This document shows positions 19,101 through 25,924 of a DNA stretch of 64,000 nt, in pieces. The notes under the pieces are model-generated. The model had not been told where the DNA came from, searched no databases, and saw nothing but the letters and a program-made list of their open reading frames with translations. How positions within the stretch are numbered: the stretch's first letter is position 1; each line of letters begins with the position of its first letter. The translations under genes and the position numbers were made by a program. The stretch comes from Flammeovirgaceae bacterium UBA5008. Lineage in GTDB: Bacteria > Bacteroidota > Bacteroidia > Cytophagales > Cyclobacteriaceae. The DNA lies in NCBI GenBank assembly GCA_002398365.1, contig DGYK01000060.1, positions 281,401 to 345,400 on the forward strand, written 5' to 3'.

Positions 19101-19168
19101 AACTTTCACTAAAGCAGAAATATTCGAGCCCGTATTATTGGGGCGCTTTTGTGATGATGGGCGAATAA
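13190..19168 (+). CDS. Giant exported MORN-TPR-CHAT protein
   Basis: A 1992-residue protein with an unusual architecture. A signal peptide (about residues 1-21, ending in ATA before QQ) is followed by about 18 MORN/YwqK-type repeats of roughly 23 residues at about 100-545 (recurrent YYENGKLKSKG, YFPNGKLD). A long TPR superhelix runs from about 560 to 1560 (for example EQPEKAEALMRKSLEIAEKYLG, YALAEKYLNEALQIN). A CHAT peptidase domain occupies about 1680-1992. The catalytic His is His1842 in HIATHGFF and the Cys is Cys1906 in LSACETGKG, so the dyad looks functional. CHAT proteases of clan CD include the TPR-CHAT subunit of type III-E CRISPR and gasdermin-activating proteases, but no cas or gasdermin gene is near. 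A protease that is exported and gated by repeat-mediated recognition is an inference. A 16-base gap links it to the next gene. Confidence 0.88.
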   Translation: MKPIFSGFLLSLFCTLSATAQQFPISPNAFDANGKRTGHWTVLYDSSWHETKNPDSAFHFRIARFEADKPIGKVRDFFRNGVKQWDGYLLSVNPDVQHGEINYYYENGRVRYNYMAANGRQNGFYKEYYSNGVLQSEGFVKNDSVTGKWITYSQEGVKLSEIEWKQNQINGVALSFYPSGKVHKKGFKINGLSEGWWDEYYESGQFKSHEFFKNGKYDGPAVTYYENGQLESKGEYKNDERQGEWAYYHNNGQLSKIGPYDLGYATGVWKYYYATGIRYFTAERKGGKLNGSYEDYYENGKLKSKGVCVNDTWQGHYEMYYENGKLRKQGNYVLDSMDGEWIQYYDDGTIEYTGHYTDNKKNGEFKFYRTDGKLESIENLKMGILNGLAINYFPDGTISERRVFVNGKIDGLHETFHPNGEKACVGRRINGIRTGDWFWYFPNGKLDTREPYINGKMEGLFESFYATGQKMTEGNSKNNVEEGPKKNYFADGTLKSFGDMHLGQRHGRWVFFDSVTHKKQSEGDYILGKKNGKWNYYLAKTKYESYSYFLNGFEELQTNIEDSIKYLADMGYTDRANDALNWLEKVRKRDYGNDPDKKNESLYWHAYVKSAERKHEESIKLYRQYLDNIKKWRGDTIVAYANGVNNIAVELGYLNRFEEALREQRSIDQFEKVWTEKQALTHYNNISWILSKLERYEEQIQYLRLQLDKKKKLTHYDPEIYMEIELNLARVYLNSLFKYAEGELICKQVIRQADSLNLSTCWAKGSAYKQLAESYRNQGDRFRALSFVKQADPILLKNAHSALGTYLDNLQTMGELYNSVGYPDSAATTFNKMIKVIDEWKIDNYYYQVVALDGLGETYYSNYEYAKAKELWLEVKSILEKNNSLTSPYYIDVLQELSLIIPIINKKEIPLAEKYLLQAVDLASKYARSWKYRNMLGSLASFYTDYEFFDKATPVIEKRIKLIQEANETETETYAEALRARLNNLYFQGYYQEAITVSNSIMPLAERLLKVNPTIYIETLYDQGSCYSQLNQPEKAEALMRKSLEIAEKYLGETHSVTIAKTEGLASILRKDQQYTEAEKYIRISAERIKKTYGSSSLKYAYAISNIANVYKSRGAYKKALEYYQMYETQLLQHMSPESNSYINLLTSVAFVQAQMGNSALAEKTYLKSLSLINSVYGKHDMWYAWQLKTFGEFYYDGSRYDQSEKMLEESKKVILSLQGNQHYDFATIISSLAKTKIKLEKYKEAEELILKAVDIYRLHIENHFGSYLGSIEQLQSFYSLFGRNLEALEQVNKTLALVDKKLGRGSRYIDNLLFKSNTYISLKQYDSARLIANQCKTVAEDLFGPSHWMVLSAYRDMGFSDIKQLKLDDAERNFKYVVDHLKMSGNTQSTDYSAALNNIATVHLEKGNYALAEKYLNEALQINTKMKDGTGIDFNHLNLGKVYSQWNKPELAETNFKLAMNNRNKYLLANFYFLSDNEKTQYWNGNKNFIEYFQSFAANRLKQNPSIVQDLYNLQLATKGILLSTSNKIKKRILSSGDSVMINHYYQWLDQRDQLAQFYTLPNDELKLRKTSIDSLERLAKATEKELNINAEDLEKDKGRETTWRDVQKSLSPNEAAIEIIRVRHHTAHPTDSIVYVAMVLTIESKNGPQAVILPDGKLLEGRGLRFYKNAIGSQLVDSLSYKNYWSRIQSLVKNKSKLYLSLDGVYNSINLNTLRDGAGRYLVDSKNITIVSNTKDVVYLKKSSGMFTKANASLIGFPKYFIGKDRFKEKSKQRDFNYDQLSERDFTGIAELPGTKTEIEKVDDILSTHQWKVKTYTNEEATEEVLKQVAQPGLLHIATHGFFTDDKDRSSATDPMLRAGLLFTGAANFLQDKVNWGTDNGILTAYEASNLNLDNTELVILSACETGKGEVQDGEGVYGLQRAFQTAGAKSILMSLWKVDDSATQELMTLFYENWTAGKSKSEAFKQAQLSLKQKYSSPYYWGAFVMMGE
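13490..14815 (+). repeat. Tandem MORN/YwqK repeat-coding region
   Basis: About 18 diverged in-frame units of about 69 bases encode the pattern Y-Y-x-N-G-x-L-x-x-x-G. Copies are degenerate at DNA level, showing old duplication under protein-level selection. The repeats are coding and are not a CRISPR array. Confidence 0.8.
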
Positions 19169-19184
19169 CTAAACAGAAGATATT

Positions 19185-19793
19185 ATGAGAATAAAACCTG
19201 TGTTACTTGGAATTGCTTGTTACGTGCTCATGTCGTTTACCATTACAGGCGACAACTGGAATGTACTGCTACCCGGCAACGAATTGCTCTATTCTGTTAA
19301 TTACGGTCAGGAAGATTACACGTATTCCGTAAAAGTAGAGAAGCAAAAGAAAATATACTCTTTCGATTATTCAATTAAAGGCGGATCCAAAATTTTGGCA
19401 GGTGTTTATCAATGCGAGGCCAATCCCAATTATGAATACAACCGAAATACGGTGGCTATTCCCGGTAGCTCCATTGAAGTGAGTTTTGATCCGTATGTAT
19501 TAGTGGGAAAGGATTTGGCTTTGAAACTGAGTAAAATGAAGACGAATACAGAAACTACGATTGTCATTGAAGGTAAAACATACACCCTTACCGTCAATGG
19601 AGTGGACTCCTATTCCTATGCTACACAAAACGATCGAGAATATGTGGATGCACTGTATTGTTCTTTATCCGATGGGGGCAAAGATGGGTCACTCGTGATT
19701 GGCACTGAAAAAAATAAGCAAGTTATCTTTCAACTCTACATGCCCAATTTATTTTCAATGCAACTCGATACGGTTCGCACCGCTACCTATTGA
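19185..19793 (+). CDS. Small exported protein of unknown function
   Basis: A 202-residue protein with a hydrophobic N-terminus (about residues 1-20, MRIKPVLLGIACYVLMSFTI) likely to be a signal peptide. The rest is rich in beta-prone segments (YTYSVKVEKQKKIYSFDYSIKGG, TETTIVIEGKTYTLTVNG) and ends LDTVRTATY. I recognise no family or catalytic motif. It lies 16 bases after the CHAT gene, so it is probably the last gene of that operon and may be an accessory or substrate; this is position-based inference. Its stop abuts the stop of the convergent DUF1599 gene without any spacer. Confidence 0.65.
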   Translation: MRIKPVLLGIACYVLMSFTITGDNWNVLLPGNELLYSVNYGQEDYTYSVKVEKQKKIYSFDYSIKGGSKILAGVYQCEANPNYEYNRNTVAIPGSSIEVSFDPYVLVGKDLALKLSKMKTNTETTIVIEGKTYTLTVNGVDSYSYATQNDREYVDALYCSLSDGGKDGSLVIGTEKNKQVIFQLYMPNLFSMQLDTVRTATY

Positions 19794-20330
19794 TTATTTG
19801 AGTTTGATCAAACAAAAAACAGCGTAATTGATCATATCCTGATAATTCGCTTTTACTCCTTCACTAGCTAGAGTTTTTCCCTGATTATCTTCAATTTGCT
19901 TTACGCGAAGCAGTTTCATCAGAATGATATCTGTAATAGAGCTCACACGCATTTCGCGCCAAGCCTCACCATAGTCGTGGTTTTTGTTTTGTAATAATTC
20001 AAAGGTCTCATTGGCAGCCTGATCGTACAGTGGCTCTAGCTCCTGAAATGTCATATCCATTTTCTCAGATTCCTTCAGAGAAAGCTGAATCATGGCAATG
20101 ATGCAGTAATTGATAATGCCGATAAATTCATCCTTGATCGGGTCATCTACCTTTTGCACGCCCTTTTCTTGAACACTGCGAATGCGTTGTGCTTTGATGT
20201 ACAACTGATCGGTAATGGAGGGCAAGCGTAAAATACGCCACGCAGTTCCGTAGTCGTGTGTCTTCTTGGCAAACAAAGTTTTGCAGGTGGCAATTACCTC
20301 TTTATATTCGTGCAGGGTTCCTTCATTCAT
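19794..20330 (-). CDS. DUF1599 domain protein with internal duplication
   Basis: A 178-residue protein. Two copies of the DUF1599 core are visible: KKTHDYGTAWR near residue 22 and NKNHDYGEAWR near residue 113, each followed by SITD and a helix with KxxRxxQ-like residues. The family is widespread in Bacteroidota but its biochemical role is not established to my knowledge. The start codon lies only 5 bases from the GTG start of divergent folP, so the two promoters must lie inside each other's coding sequence. It is convergent, stop to stop, with the small exported protein. Confidence 0.85.
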   Translation of the reverse strand: MNEGTLHEYKEVIATCKTLFAKKTHDYGTAWRILRLPSITDQLYIKAQRIRSVQEKGVQKVDDPIKDEFIGIINYCIIAMIQLSLKESEKMDMTFQELEPLYDQAANETFELLQNKNHDYGEAWREMRVSSITDIILMKLLRVKQIEDNQGKTLASEGVKANYQDMINYAVFCLIKLK

Positions 20331-20335
20331 AAGCG

Positions 20336-21184
20336 GTGCAAAGTAAATTATTTTCCGTCAACAAAACACTTCTCATCAAATCTACACTGGCCGATTTCTC
20401 ATCGCCCAAAGTGATGGGCATTGTTAATGTAACGCCTGATAGCTTTTTTGCCGGAAGCAGGCAGGAAGAAACAGTGGCGCAACTGAAGCAGGTAGAAAAA
20501 ATGTTGAGAGAAGGAGCTGATTTTATTGATGTGGGCGGATACTCATCGAGACCAGGTGGGGCAGATGTGCCTCTGGAAGAGGAATTGAATCGTGTCATTC
20601 CGGCCATTCAGGCGATTACGAAAGAATTTCCATCAGCCATCCTATCGGTGGATACATTTCGTGCTTCGGTAGCAGATCGTGCTTTAGATGCCGGTGCAGC
20701 TCTGGTAAACGATATTTCGGCAGGTGAATTGGATACCGAGATGGTGTCTACCGTAGCTCGGTGGAAGGTGCCTTATATCGCGATGCATATGCGTGGCACT
20801 CCGCAAACCATGGCGTCACACACGGATTACGAAAACTTACTGAAGGACATCGTCTTCTATTTTCAGCAACGAATTCGGGTTTATGCAGAGGCAGGTATTC
20901 ATGACGTAATCATCGACCCAGGTTTTGGCTTTGCGAAAACAGTCGAACAGAATTTTCAACTCCTCAATCACCTGAGCTATCTCCGCATTTTAGAGCGACC
21001 TGTTCTTGCCGGACTGTCTCGAAAATCAATGATTTGGCGGACCTTGCAAACCACATCCGATCAGGCGTTGAACGGAACCACTGCTCTGCATGCCGTGGCT
21101 CTGCTAAAAGGCGCATCTATTTTGCGTGTACACGATGTCAAAGAGGCCGTAGAAACGGTGAAGCTGTTGAATAAACTGCTCTAG
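20336..21184 (+). CDS. folP: Dihydropteroate synthase
   Basis: A 282-residue enzyme that condenses 4-aminobenzoate with dihydropterin pyrophosphate in folate synthesis and is the sulfonamide target. Motifs are VMGIVNVTPDSFF from residue 26, DVGGYSSRPGG, LSVDTFRASVADRAL, NDISAG, MHMRGTPQTM, IIDPGFGFAKT and GLSRKSM. The GTG start at 20336 is forced: a TAA stop at 20330-20332 lies in frame just upstream, and the next in-frame ATG would begin at the conserved VMGIVNV strand. The gene must therefore have a very short leader or be expressed from a promoter inside the DUF1599 gene. cdaA follows 57 bases downstream. Confidence 0.96.
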   Translation: MQSKLFSVNKTLLIKSTLADFSSPKVMGIVNVTPDSFFAGSRQEETVAQLKQVEKMLREGADFIDVGGYSSRPGGADVPLEEELNRVIPAIQAITKEFPSAILSVDTFRASVADRALDAGAALVNDISAGELDTEMVSTVARWKVPYIAMHMRGTPQTMASHTDYENLLKDIVFYFQQRIRVYAEAGIHDVIIDPGFGFAKTVEQNFQLLNHLSYLRILERPVLAGLSRKSMIWRTLQTTSDQALNGTTALHAVALLKGASILRVHDVKEAVETVKLLNKLL

Positions 21185-21228
21185 CGGCAAGTAGCTCTGA
21201 TAAATTCCGATTTCTGCTGACTAAATTC

Positions 21229-21236
21229 TATCTTTG
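21229..21236 (+). promoter_or_regulatory. Candidate -7 element immediately before cdaA
   Basis: TATCTTTG matches TAnnTTTG exactly and ends 5 bases before the cdaA ATG. If used, the transcript would start at or next to the initiation codon and be essentially leaderless. No clear TTTG box is seen about 20 bases upstream. Confidence 0.45.
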
Positions 21237-21241
21237 TAGAA

Positions 21242-22093
21242 ATGATTTTCCTCTTCAAAATTGGCTTTCTCGAAATCAGTTGGGTGGACCTGATTGATGT
21301 TACGCTGGTAGCCGTTTTACTCTATCAAATCTATAAGCTGATTAGAGGAAGTATTGCCGTCAATATTTTTTTGGGAATACTCGCGCTCTACCTGGTTTAT
21401 CTTATTGTACGGGCTGCTCAGATGGAATTGCTGGCCACTATACTTGGTCAATTTATGGGTGTGGGTGTGCTAGCTATGATCATTTTGTTTCAACCAGAGA
21501 TTCGAAAGTTTCTTTTATTGATTGGACGTGGAGCGGAAATTAACCGAGGCGATTTTTTGAAATCACTCGCCAACTGGCGCACCAGTTACCACGATGATTT
21601 TGATGTACATCAATTGATGGAAGCTATCAAAACCTTAAAAGCCACACGCACCGGTGCTCTGATCGTTTTTTCTCGAGATATAGAATTAAAATTTTATGCC
21701 GAAACAGGCGACCCGATTGATGCGGAAGTAAATAAGCGTTTGATCATTTCTATTTTTAATAAGAATAGCCCCCTGCACGATGGAGCGGTGATTATTCACA
21801 AAGGAAGAATTAAGGCTGCTCGCTGTGTATTGCCGGTAAGCGACAATGATCATCTTCCACCTCATTTTGGATTGCGCCATCGCTCGGCCATTGGTATGAG
21901 CGAGGCTACCGATACCTTGGTCGTGGCAATTTCAGAGGAAAGCGGTCGTTTGATTTTAGCGCGCAACGGAAAATTTATCAGAGGCTTGAAGCTGAAGACC
22001 GTTGAACATAAAGTGTTAGAATACCTGCATAACAGCGAACCTGCCAATTGGGAGGAAGTGCACACAGATCCGGAGCCTGTCGAGGCGCAATAG
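21242..22093 (+). CDS. cdaA: Diadenylate cyclase CdaA (c-di-AMP synthase)
   Basis: A 283-residue membrane enzyme. About three hydrophobic helices at residues 15-85 anchor it, followed by a DAC (DisA_N) domain. The two hallmark motifs are present: DGA at 180-182 (LHDGAVII) and RHR at 212-214 (GLRHRSAIG). It condenses two ATP into cyclic di-AMP, a messenger for osmotic and cell-envelope control. The usual Firmicute partners cdaR and glmM are absent; here it lies between folP and a DUF1648 membrane protein, 15 bases before the latter. Confidence 0.94.
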   Translation: MIFLFKIGFLEISWVDLIDVTLVAVLLYQIYKLIRGSIAVNIFLGILALYLVYLIVRAAQMELLATILGQFMGVGVLAMIILFQPEIRKFLLLIGRGAEINRGDFLKSLANWRTSYHDDFDVHQLMEAIKTLKATRTGALIVFSRDIELKFYAETGDPIDAEVNKRLIISIFNKNSPLHDGAVIIHKGRIKAARCVLPVSDNDHLPPHFGLRHRSAIGMSEATDTLVVAISEESGRLILARNGKFIRGLKLKTVEHKVLEYLHNSEPANWEEVHTDPEPVEAQ

Positions 22094-22108
22094 ACTAAAG
22101 CGTAATTT

Positions 22109-22603
22109 ATGAAACGTCCAGATGTTCGATTAAACTTAACATGGTTGGATTGGGTAATGGAAGCAGTTACTATCTTAATCATACTTGCCATGATTGGTCT
22201 TATCGTTATGCAATACACCAGTCTTCCTTCCATCATCCCGACTCATTTCAATGCCAGTGGAGAAGTGGATGGTTATGGAGGTAAATGGACCGTTTTGTTA
22301 TTGGCAGTTGTTGCAATCGTTGTTTATGTCCTTGCTACGCTGGCTTCACGTTATCCGAATTTGATGAACTATCCAATTCCCATCACAGAAGAAAATCATG
22401 AGCGACAGTTTTTGAATGCGGTGAAGATGATACGGGTGCTGAAATGTTTATCAGTTATTTTATTTTTCTTTTTGGTTTACGGAGTGATTCAAAACGCCTT
22501 TCAGAAATCATCAGGTATCGGGCAGTATTTTTTGCCCATCTCGCTTTTCGCCATTTTAGGCGCTACAGGTTATTTTTTATATCGTGGATATAAGTTGCGA
22601 TAG
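22109..22603 (+). CDS. DUF1648 domain membrane protein
   Basis: A 164-residue protein with four hydrophobic helices at about 15-37, 50-72, 107-130 and 138-158. The DUF1648 signature is visible in the first loop: PSIIPTHFNASGEVDGYGGK. This domain occurs in SdpI-like immunity proteins and related membrane proteins, but alone it does not define a function. It lies 15 bases after cdaA, so the two may be co-expressed. Confidence 0.85.
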   Translation: MKRPDVRLNLTWLDWVMEAVTILIILAMIGLIVMQYTSLPSIIPTHFNASGEVDGYGGKWTVLLLAVVAIVVYVLATLASRYPNLMNYPIPITEENHERQFLNAVKMIRVLKCLSVILFFFLVYGVIQNAFQKSSGIGQYFLPISLFAILGATGYFLYRGYKLR

Positions 22604-22609
22604 AAGGTC

Positions 22610-22624
22610 TCGCAATAATTGCGA
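22610..22624. repeat. Short palindrome before the WD40-caspase gene
   Basis: TCGCAATAATTGCGA is a near-perfect palindrome with arms TCGCAAT and ATTGCGA around one central base. It lies 28 bases before the start of the next gene. It could be an operator for a dimeric regulator; it is too compact to act as a hairpin terminator. Confidence 0.4.
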
Positions 22625-22652
22625 TTTGTCAATTTTATTTTAAGGTAAGGAA

Positions 22653-25600
22653 ATGAAGAATTGGTTGATTTTTTTCTTGAGTGGTTGTTCTCTTTTTGTT
22701 TCAGCTCAGTCCATCGAAACAGTGATTCAAAAAGGACACGAGCTTTCGGTGATAGCCGTGGCTATATGCCCCGATAGCAACTATGTGGCTACCGGTAGCC
22801 GCGATAAAACCATTAAACTTTGGGAGCTCAGTTCAGGACGAGAAGTGCGAAGCTTTCTGGGGCATGAGACTTCGGTAAATGCGATCGACTTTAGCCGTGA
22901 CGGAAAATACCTGGCTTCCAGCAGCACCGATAAAACTGCTCGCTTATGGGAAGTAGCTACCGGGAAGTTGTTATTCACTACGGAGGAGCAAAAAGATTTT
23001 CTGACCGATGTAGCCATCAGTCCAAGTGGAAAATATTTTGTTGCTGCAGGCTATCCCGATTCGGCCATCGTTGTGGATATCACCACTAAAAAAATTATAA
23101 AGAAGATGGGTGTGAATGCCGATCAAGGTTTAGGAAGTGGGGTAAACATTGCATTCAGCCCTGATGGAAACTGGATTGCGTTTGGTGAGGATAATCGCAC
23201 AGCCACCGTATATCAAACCACCACTTGGAAGCAAGTTTATAAGTTTCAAAAAGAAGAAGGTTGGTGTGGCGGCTGTGGCACCCAAGTAGTTTTTAGCCGC
23301 GATAGTAAATCATTTTTTATGGCCTCGCACAATGGCGAAGTGAAAAGCTTTAACCTTGCCGATGGAAAGTTGAAGCATTTATATTTGGAGAATATCGATG
23401 AGTTAAGATCCATTGATGTAAGTAGTGACAACCAAACATTGCTGATCTCTACCAAAACAGATGCGATTGTTTGGGATATAACTTCGGGCAAAGAACTGTC
23501 GAAGATTAATCCGGCAAGTACAGAGGATTTGAATGAAGCTTGTTTTTCGATAGACGGCAAGAGTATCATCTTCACTTCTAATGACAACACCGCCACGATC
23601 TGGAACATAAAACAAAATAAGCTTACCAAGTCATTGACCGGTTTTTTAAACCAGCGCGACAAAGGTGGAATTACCTACAACTATAACGATATGTGGGAGC
23701 GCGACATCTACGATTACATCCGCTTCAAAAATAATTTATTGATTACAGCCGATGGCACGGAATTGATCAAGGGAAAGTTTGGAAAGAAGATGAAGCGATG
23801 GAACATGGCTACCGGCAAAACTTCCATGGAATATGTTAGCCACCAAAAAGGAGTGGTGTGTTATGTTTTGTCTGCCGATGGCAAACGCATGCTAACAGGC
23901 GGTGGCGATGGCAAACTCGTAGTGTGGGATGTTGCGAAGGGCGATACGGTGCAATCGATTCAATCGTACGACCATCCGGTGCTGGATGTGCATTTCAATG
24001 AAGATGAGACAAAGATCATTTCATCCAGCTGGGATGGCACGATGAAGATTCATGACATTCAATCAGGTAAGCGCGTGCATTATTTTGATTTCGGTCAATT
24101 AGGTTCGGCATACAATGTATTTTGGTCACCAAACGACTTGTATATTTTCACATCGCATGGTAAGTTTTTGAAAATGTGGGAAGTGGATACTCATGCCGAA
24201 GTGCGAAACTTTGTAGGCCACTCGGAATTGATTTCTTCTTTATCCTTGAGTGCAGATGGAAAAGTGCTGATGAGTACGAGCCGAGATGGCAGCACCCGTC
24301 TGTGGGATATTGGTACAGGCCTGATGATTCGGAAGATGGTGAACGAAGGAGCAACGCATGCCGGAATTTTTAGTGCCGATGAAAAGTCTATCTACACTGC
24401 CGGCTCCGATCGTCTCATTCGCCAGTGGGATATCAATACCTCAAAAGTGTTGCGTGTTTTTGAAGGACACAAAAGCGACATCTCCACGTTGCGTCTTCAT
24501 CCCAATGGGAAGATGCTGATCAGCTACAGCGTAGATGGCTCTACAAAGTTTTGGGATTTGCAATCGGGAAAGGAGTTTTTTGAACACATTCATTTTGGTG
24601 AGCGCGACTGGATGGTCAAGAGTCCGGAGGGATATTTTAATGGAACAGACAATGCGCGTCAATACATTCACTTTGTGGATGGCATGAAAACCTATTCCGT
24701 TGATCAGTTTTTTGATGAGTTCTATCGCCCTGATTTATTACCGAAGATTTTTACAGAGCGAGGTGGGACCGATGACAACAAAGGAGTGCAAGGCAAATTA
24801 AATCAATCACCGCCACCTTCAGTGAAAGTTGCTGCCTTAGCAACCAGCGACCCAACGAAAGCGGAAGTTTACATTCGCGTAACAGATCGTGGAGCAGGTG
24901 TGCGCGAGCTAAAACTTTTTCATAATGGCAAACGCGTTGTGATTCCGCAAGACATCAAATTCCCGAAAGGGAAAGATCAAACGGCTACGGTGAAGGTGAG
25001 TGTTAATTTAGTAGGGGGTACCAATTCCTTTTCTTCGTCTGCCAGCAATCATGATCGTGTAGAATCCGATGCCGCCTCGGCTGAATTGTTTTCGGAGACA
25101 TCTTCCAAAAGCAGTACCTGTTATATTTTGGCAGTGGGAATCAACCAATACAAAAATTCAAAACTTTCGCTTAGCTATGCCAAACCTGATGCTGAATCGT
25201 TTGGGAAAATAATGGATGAGAAAGGAAAGTTGTTTAAGAATGTAGTGATGAAAACGCTCTATGATGGCGAAGCTTCGAAGTCGTCTATTTTACTTGCGTT
25301 GGATGAGTTGAGTACTCAAATCAATCAGGAAGACGTTTTTATTTTTTATTATGCGGGTCATGGCAGCATGGTCGATAATCAATTCTTTTTCATCCCAACG
25401 GAAAGTTCACGTTTATACGATTTAAGTTCTCTTCGAAAAGAAGCTATTGAAGCTTCCGCCTTGCAAGAAAAGTTTAGAAGCATCAGAGCATTGAAACAAC
25501 TGATTGTGATGGATGCGTGTCAGAGTGGTGGATCGGTGGAGTTGTTGGCCAATCGCGGTGCTGCAGAAGAGAAAGCAATTGCACAGTTATCGCGAAGTGC

Positions 25601-25868
25601 AGGAATTCATGTGATGGCTTCGGCAGGCAGCGAACAGTTTGCTACCGAGTTTGCAGAGTTGGGACATGGTCTCTTCACGTACTTGTTGATCAAAGCATTG
25701 CAAGGAGATGCGGACGGTGCGCCAAAAGATGGCAAGGTTACCATTTACGAGTTGAAGTCATACTTAGATGATCAGGTGCCGGAGATGACGCGCAAGATGA
25801 AAGGCAAGCCGCAGTATCCTTACACTTTTTCGCGGGGACAAGATTTTCCGGTGGTGATTGAGAATTGA
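22653..25868 (+). CDS. Exported WD40-repeat caspase (peptidase C14)
   Basis: A 1071-residue protein. A signal peptide covers residues 1-18 (MKNWLIFFLSGCSLFVSA, then Q). WD40 repeats fill about 25-650, probably one or two propellers, with recurring SxDGKxLxSxSxDxTxxLW units. A linker with an Ig-like segment follows (about 720-810). The caspase domain is about 825-1071, starting CYILAVGINQYK, with catalytic His903 in YYAGHG and Cys956 in MDACQSGG, an intact dyad. The WD40-caspase layout is known in cyanobacterial and other bacterial orthocaspase-type proteins; most are not obviously exported. I infer a propeller-gated protease of the periplasm or cell surface. It has its own upstream palindrome and lies 49 bases after the DUF1648 gene. 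Confidence 0.9.
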   Translation: MKNWLIFFLSGCSLFVSAQSIETVIQKGHELSVIAVAICPDSNYVATGSRDKTIKLWELSSGREVRSFLGHETSVNAIDFSRDGKYLASSSTDKTARLWEVATGKLLFTTEEQKDFLTDVAISPSGKYFVAAGYPDSAIVVDITTKKIIKKMGVNADQGLGSGVNIAFSPDGNWIAFGEDNRTATVYQTTTWKQVYKFQKEEGWCGGCGTQVVFSRDSKSFFMASHNGEVKSFNLADGKLKHLYLENIDELRSIDVSSDNQTLLISTKTDAIVWDITSGKELSKINPASTEDLNEACFSIDGKSIIFTSNDNTATIWNIKQNKLTKSLTGFLNQRDKGGITYNYNDMWERDIYDYIRFKNNLLITADGTELIKGKFGKKMKRWNMATGKTSMEYVSHQKGVVCYVLSADGKRMLTGGGDGKLVVWDVAKGDTVQSIQSYDHPVLDVHFNEDETKIISSSWDGTMKIHDIQSGKRVHYFDFGQLGSAYNVFWSPNDLYIFTSHGKFLKMWEVDTHAEVRNFVGHSELISSLSLSADGKVLMSTSRDGSTRLWDIGTGLMIRKMVNEGATHAGIFSADEKSIYTAGSDRLIRQWDINTSKVLRVFEGHKSDISTLRLHPNGKMLISYSVDGSTKFWDLQSGKEFFEHIHFGERDWMVKSPEGYFNGTDNARQYIHFVDGMKTYSVDQFFDEFYRPDLLPKIFTERGGTDDNKGVQGKLNQSPPPSVKVAALATSDPTKAEVYIRVTDRGAGVRELKLFHNGKRVVIPQDIKFPKGKDQTATVKVSVNLVGGTNSFSSSASNHDRVESDAASAELFSETSSKSSTCYILAVGINQYKNSKLSLSYAKPDAESFGKIMDEKGKLFKNVVMKTLYDGEASKSSILLALDELSTQINQEDVFIFYYAGHGSMVDNQFFFIPTESSRLYDLSSLRKEAIEASALQEKFRSIRALKQLIVMDACQSGGSVELLANRGAAEEKAIAQLSRSAGIHVMASAGSEQFATEFAELGHGLFTYLLIKALQGDADGAPKDGKVTIYELKSYLDDQVPEMTRKMKGKPQYPYTFSRGQDFPVVIEN

Positions 25869-25924
25869 GAAAACGTTTTTGTAAATTAGAAAAGTAGGTT
25901 GTAGGACAATCTGTCAAAACTGAA

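Noticed and set aside
16670..19168. TPR-CHAT region as part of a type III-E CRISPR system
   Set aside because: No cas7-11-like gene, cas1/cas2 or repeat array is present, and the protein has a signal peptide.
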